Of a DNA stretch of 7,281 nt, positions 6,701-7,281 are shown piece by piece; the stretch's first letter is position 1, and each line of letters opens with the position of its first letter. The position numbers were made by a program, and so were the translations under genes. The notes beneath the pieces were generated by a model. That model did no database searches and had not been told where the DNA came from. It was given only the letters and a program-made list of their open reading frames with translations. Source of the stretch: JAQVPN01 sp036170435 (GTDB lineage: Bacteria; Patescibacteriota; Gracilibacteria; BD1-5; UBA6164). The stretch is from NCBI GenBank assembly GCA_036170435.1, contig JAVHPF010000090.1:1-7281 (forward strand), given 5' to 3'.

Positions 6701-7281
6701 TTATTGATTATTCATAATATTTAGTAAAGTTTCAGCTATTTTTATATTATTATGTTTATATAAACTTTCCATATCTATAAAATTATCTTCAATTATTTTA
6801 GTATTTTTACTTTCTATTAAGTATTTATCAAATTCATCTAAGAAAACATAATCTCATCATTTTACACTTATATCTTTGCTTAATTTTTCTTGTTCTTCAC
6901 TTGATAACTTAGGTAAATAGTTATTTACGATAACATAATCAAGTTTTTTCGATAAATATCTCTCTATAATATTTATAAAATCAAGAACTCTAAGCCCATT
7001 AGTTTCTCATCATTTGTTTGTATTGTTTCAAATATATACTAGTTTTGCATTAGAATTTCTCAAATCATATCTAATATCTCAAATAATCAGATTTGCAACA
7101 ACAGAAGTGTAAATATCACCAGGGCCAACAACTATATAATCAGCATTTGCAATAGCCTCTTTTACTTTTTCTGATGGTTTTGCTTCTTTCGAACAACTCA
7201 TTAATTCTAGATTTTGAATAGGGGAGTTATAATCAGCAACGTTACTTATATTATCTTGTTTTTCTATAACTGTTCAGTCTA
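6701..7281 (-). CDS. yvcK: YvcK/CofD-like family protein, C-terminal part (5' end outside window)
   Basis: This is the last 192 residues of a protein whose start lies beyond the window. The block DYIVVGPGDIYTSVVANLII matches the core YvcK motif (aDxIVxGPGSLYTSIxPNL), and YIGNNTNKGGETNGLRVLDF matches the N-x-x-x-x-x-GET segment of the same family. YvcK is a Rossmann-like cytoplasmic protein that binds UDP-sugars. In Bacillus it is needed for growth on gluconeogenic carbon sources and for cell-wall synthesis and shape. About seven glycines are UGA, among them one of the pair before ET. The C-terminal tail is diverged and rich in Lys, Asn and Ile. It is the first gene of the visible operon, with the permease starting 11 bases after its TAA. 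A CofD-type phospholactate transferase is less likely given the motif spelling. Confidence 0.85.

Noticed and set aside
2157..7281. Mycoplasma-type code with UGA = Trp
   Set aside because: It would give TGWWKS in the Walker A and QEAWRAWRDG in motif VI, both incompatible with RecQ.

Overview
The window looks like two pieces of DNA with different genetic codes, meeting at about 2119-2156. The left piece (1 to about 2145) reads with the standard code, has Shine-Dalgarno sites, and carries genes typical of a motile Gram-negative bacterium. I lean towards Campylobacterota, but that is a style judgement and not a search result. The right piece (2157-7281, all minus strand) is much more AT-rich. 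It makes sense only if UGA is read as glycine (NCBI translation table 25), as in Absconditabacteria (SR1) and Gracilibacteria of the candidate phyla radiation.

Left piece, plus strand: the C-terminal half of a methyl-accepting chemotaxis protein (1-450), a small secreted two-cysteine protein (466-714), and a 460-residue outer-membrane beta-barrel porin-like protein (736-2118) followed by a strong hairpin terminator. By hand count these genes contain 51 glycines, all GGN, and no in-frame UGA.

Right piece, minus strand, in transcription order: the C-terminal part of YvcK (7281-6701), an AI-2E/UPF0118 family permease (6689-5484), a TatD-family metal-dependent nuclease (5466-4511), and a RecQ helicase (4508-2157). 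Spacers are 11, 17 and 2 bases, so they look like one operon. With the standard code every one of these genes is shattered. With UGA = Gly each becomes one full-length frame, and the UGA codons fall on invariant glycines such as the RecQ Walker A (two UGA in tandem) and the QEAGRAGRDG motif. I count about 32 UGA glycines in recQ, 7 in tatD, 12 in the permease and 7 in the yvcK part.

Two further points stand out. A 42-base palindromic element sits inside recQ and adds exactly 14 in-frame residues next to the helicase core. The 100-N gap inside tatD is artificial: the same 55 bases flank it on both sides, and collapsing gap plus duplicate (155 bases) restores an intact 266-residue TatD.

The left-right join is most simply a metagenome assembly chimera. 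Transfer from a host or prey bacterium into a code-25 genome is the more exciting alternative. The left genes all end in TAA and lack UGA, so they would be read identically under either code.
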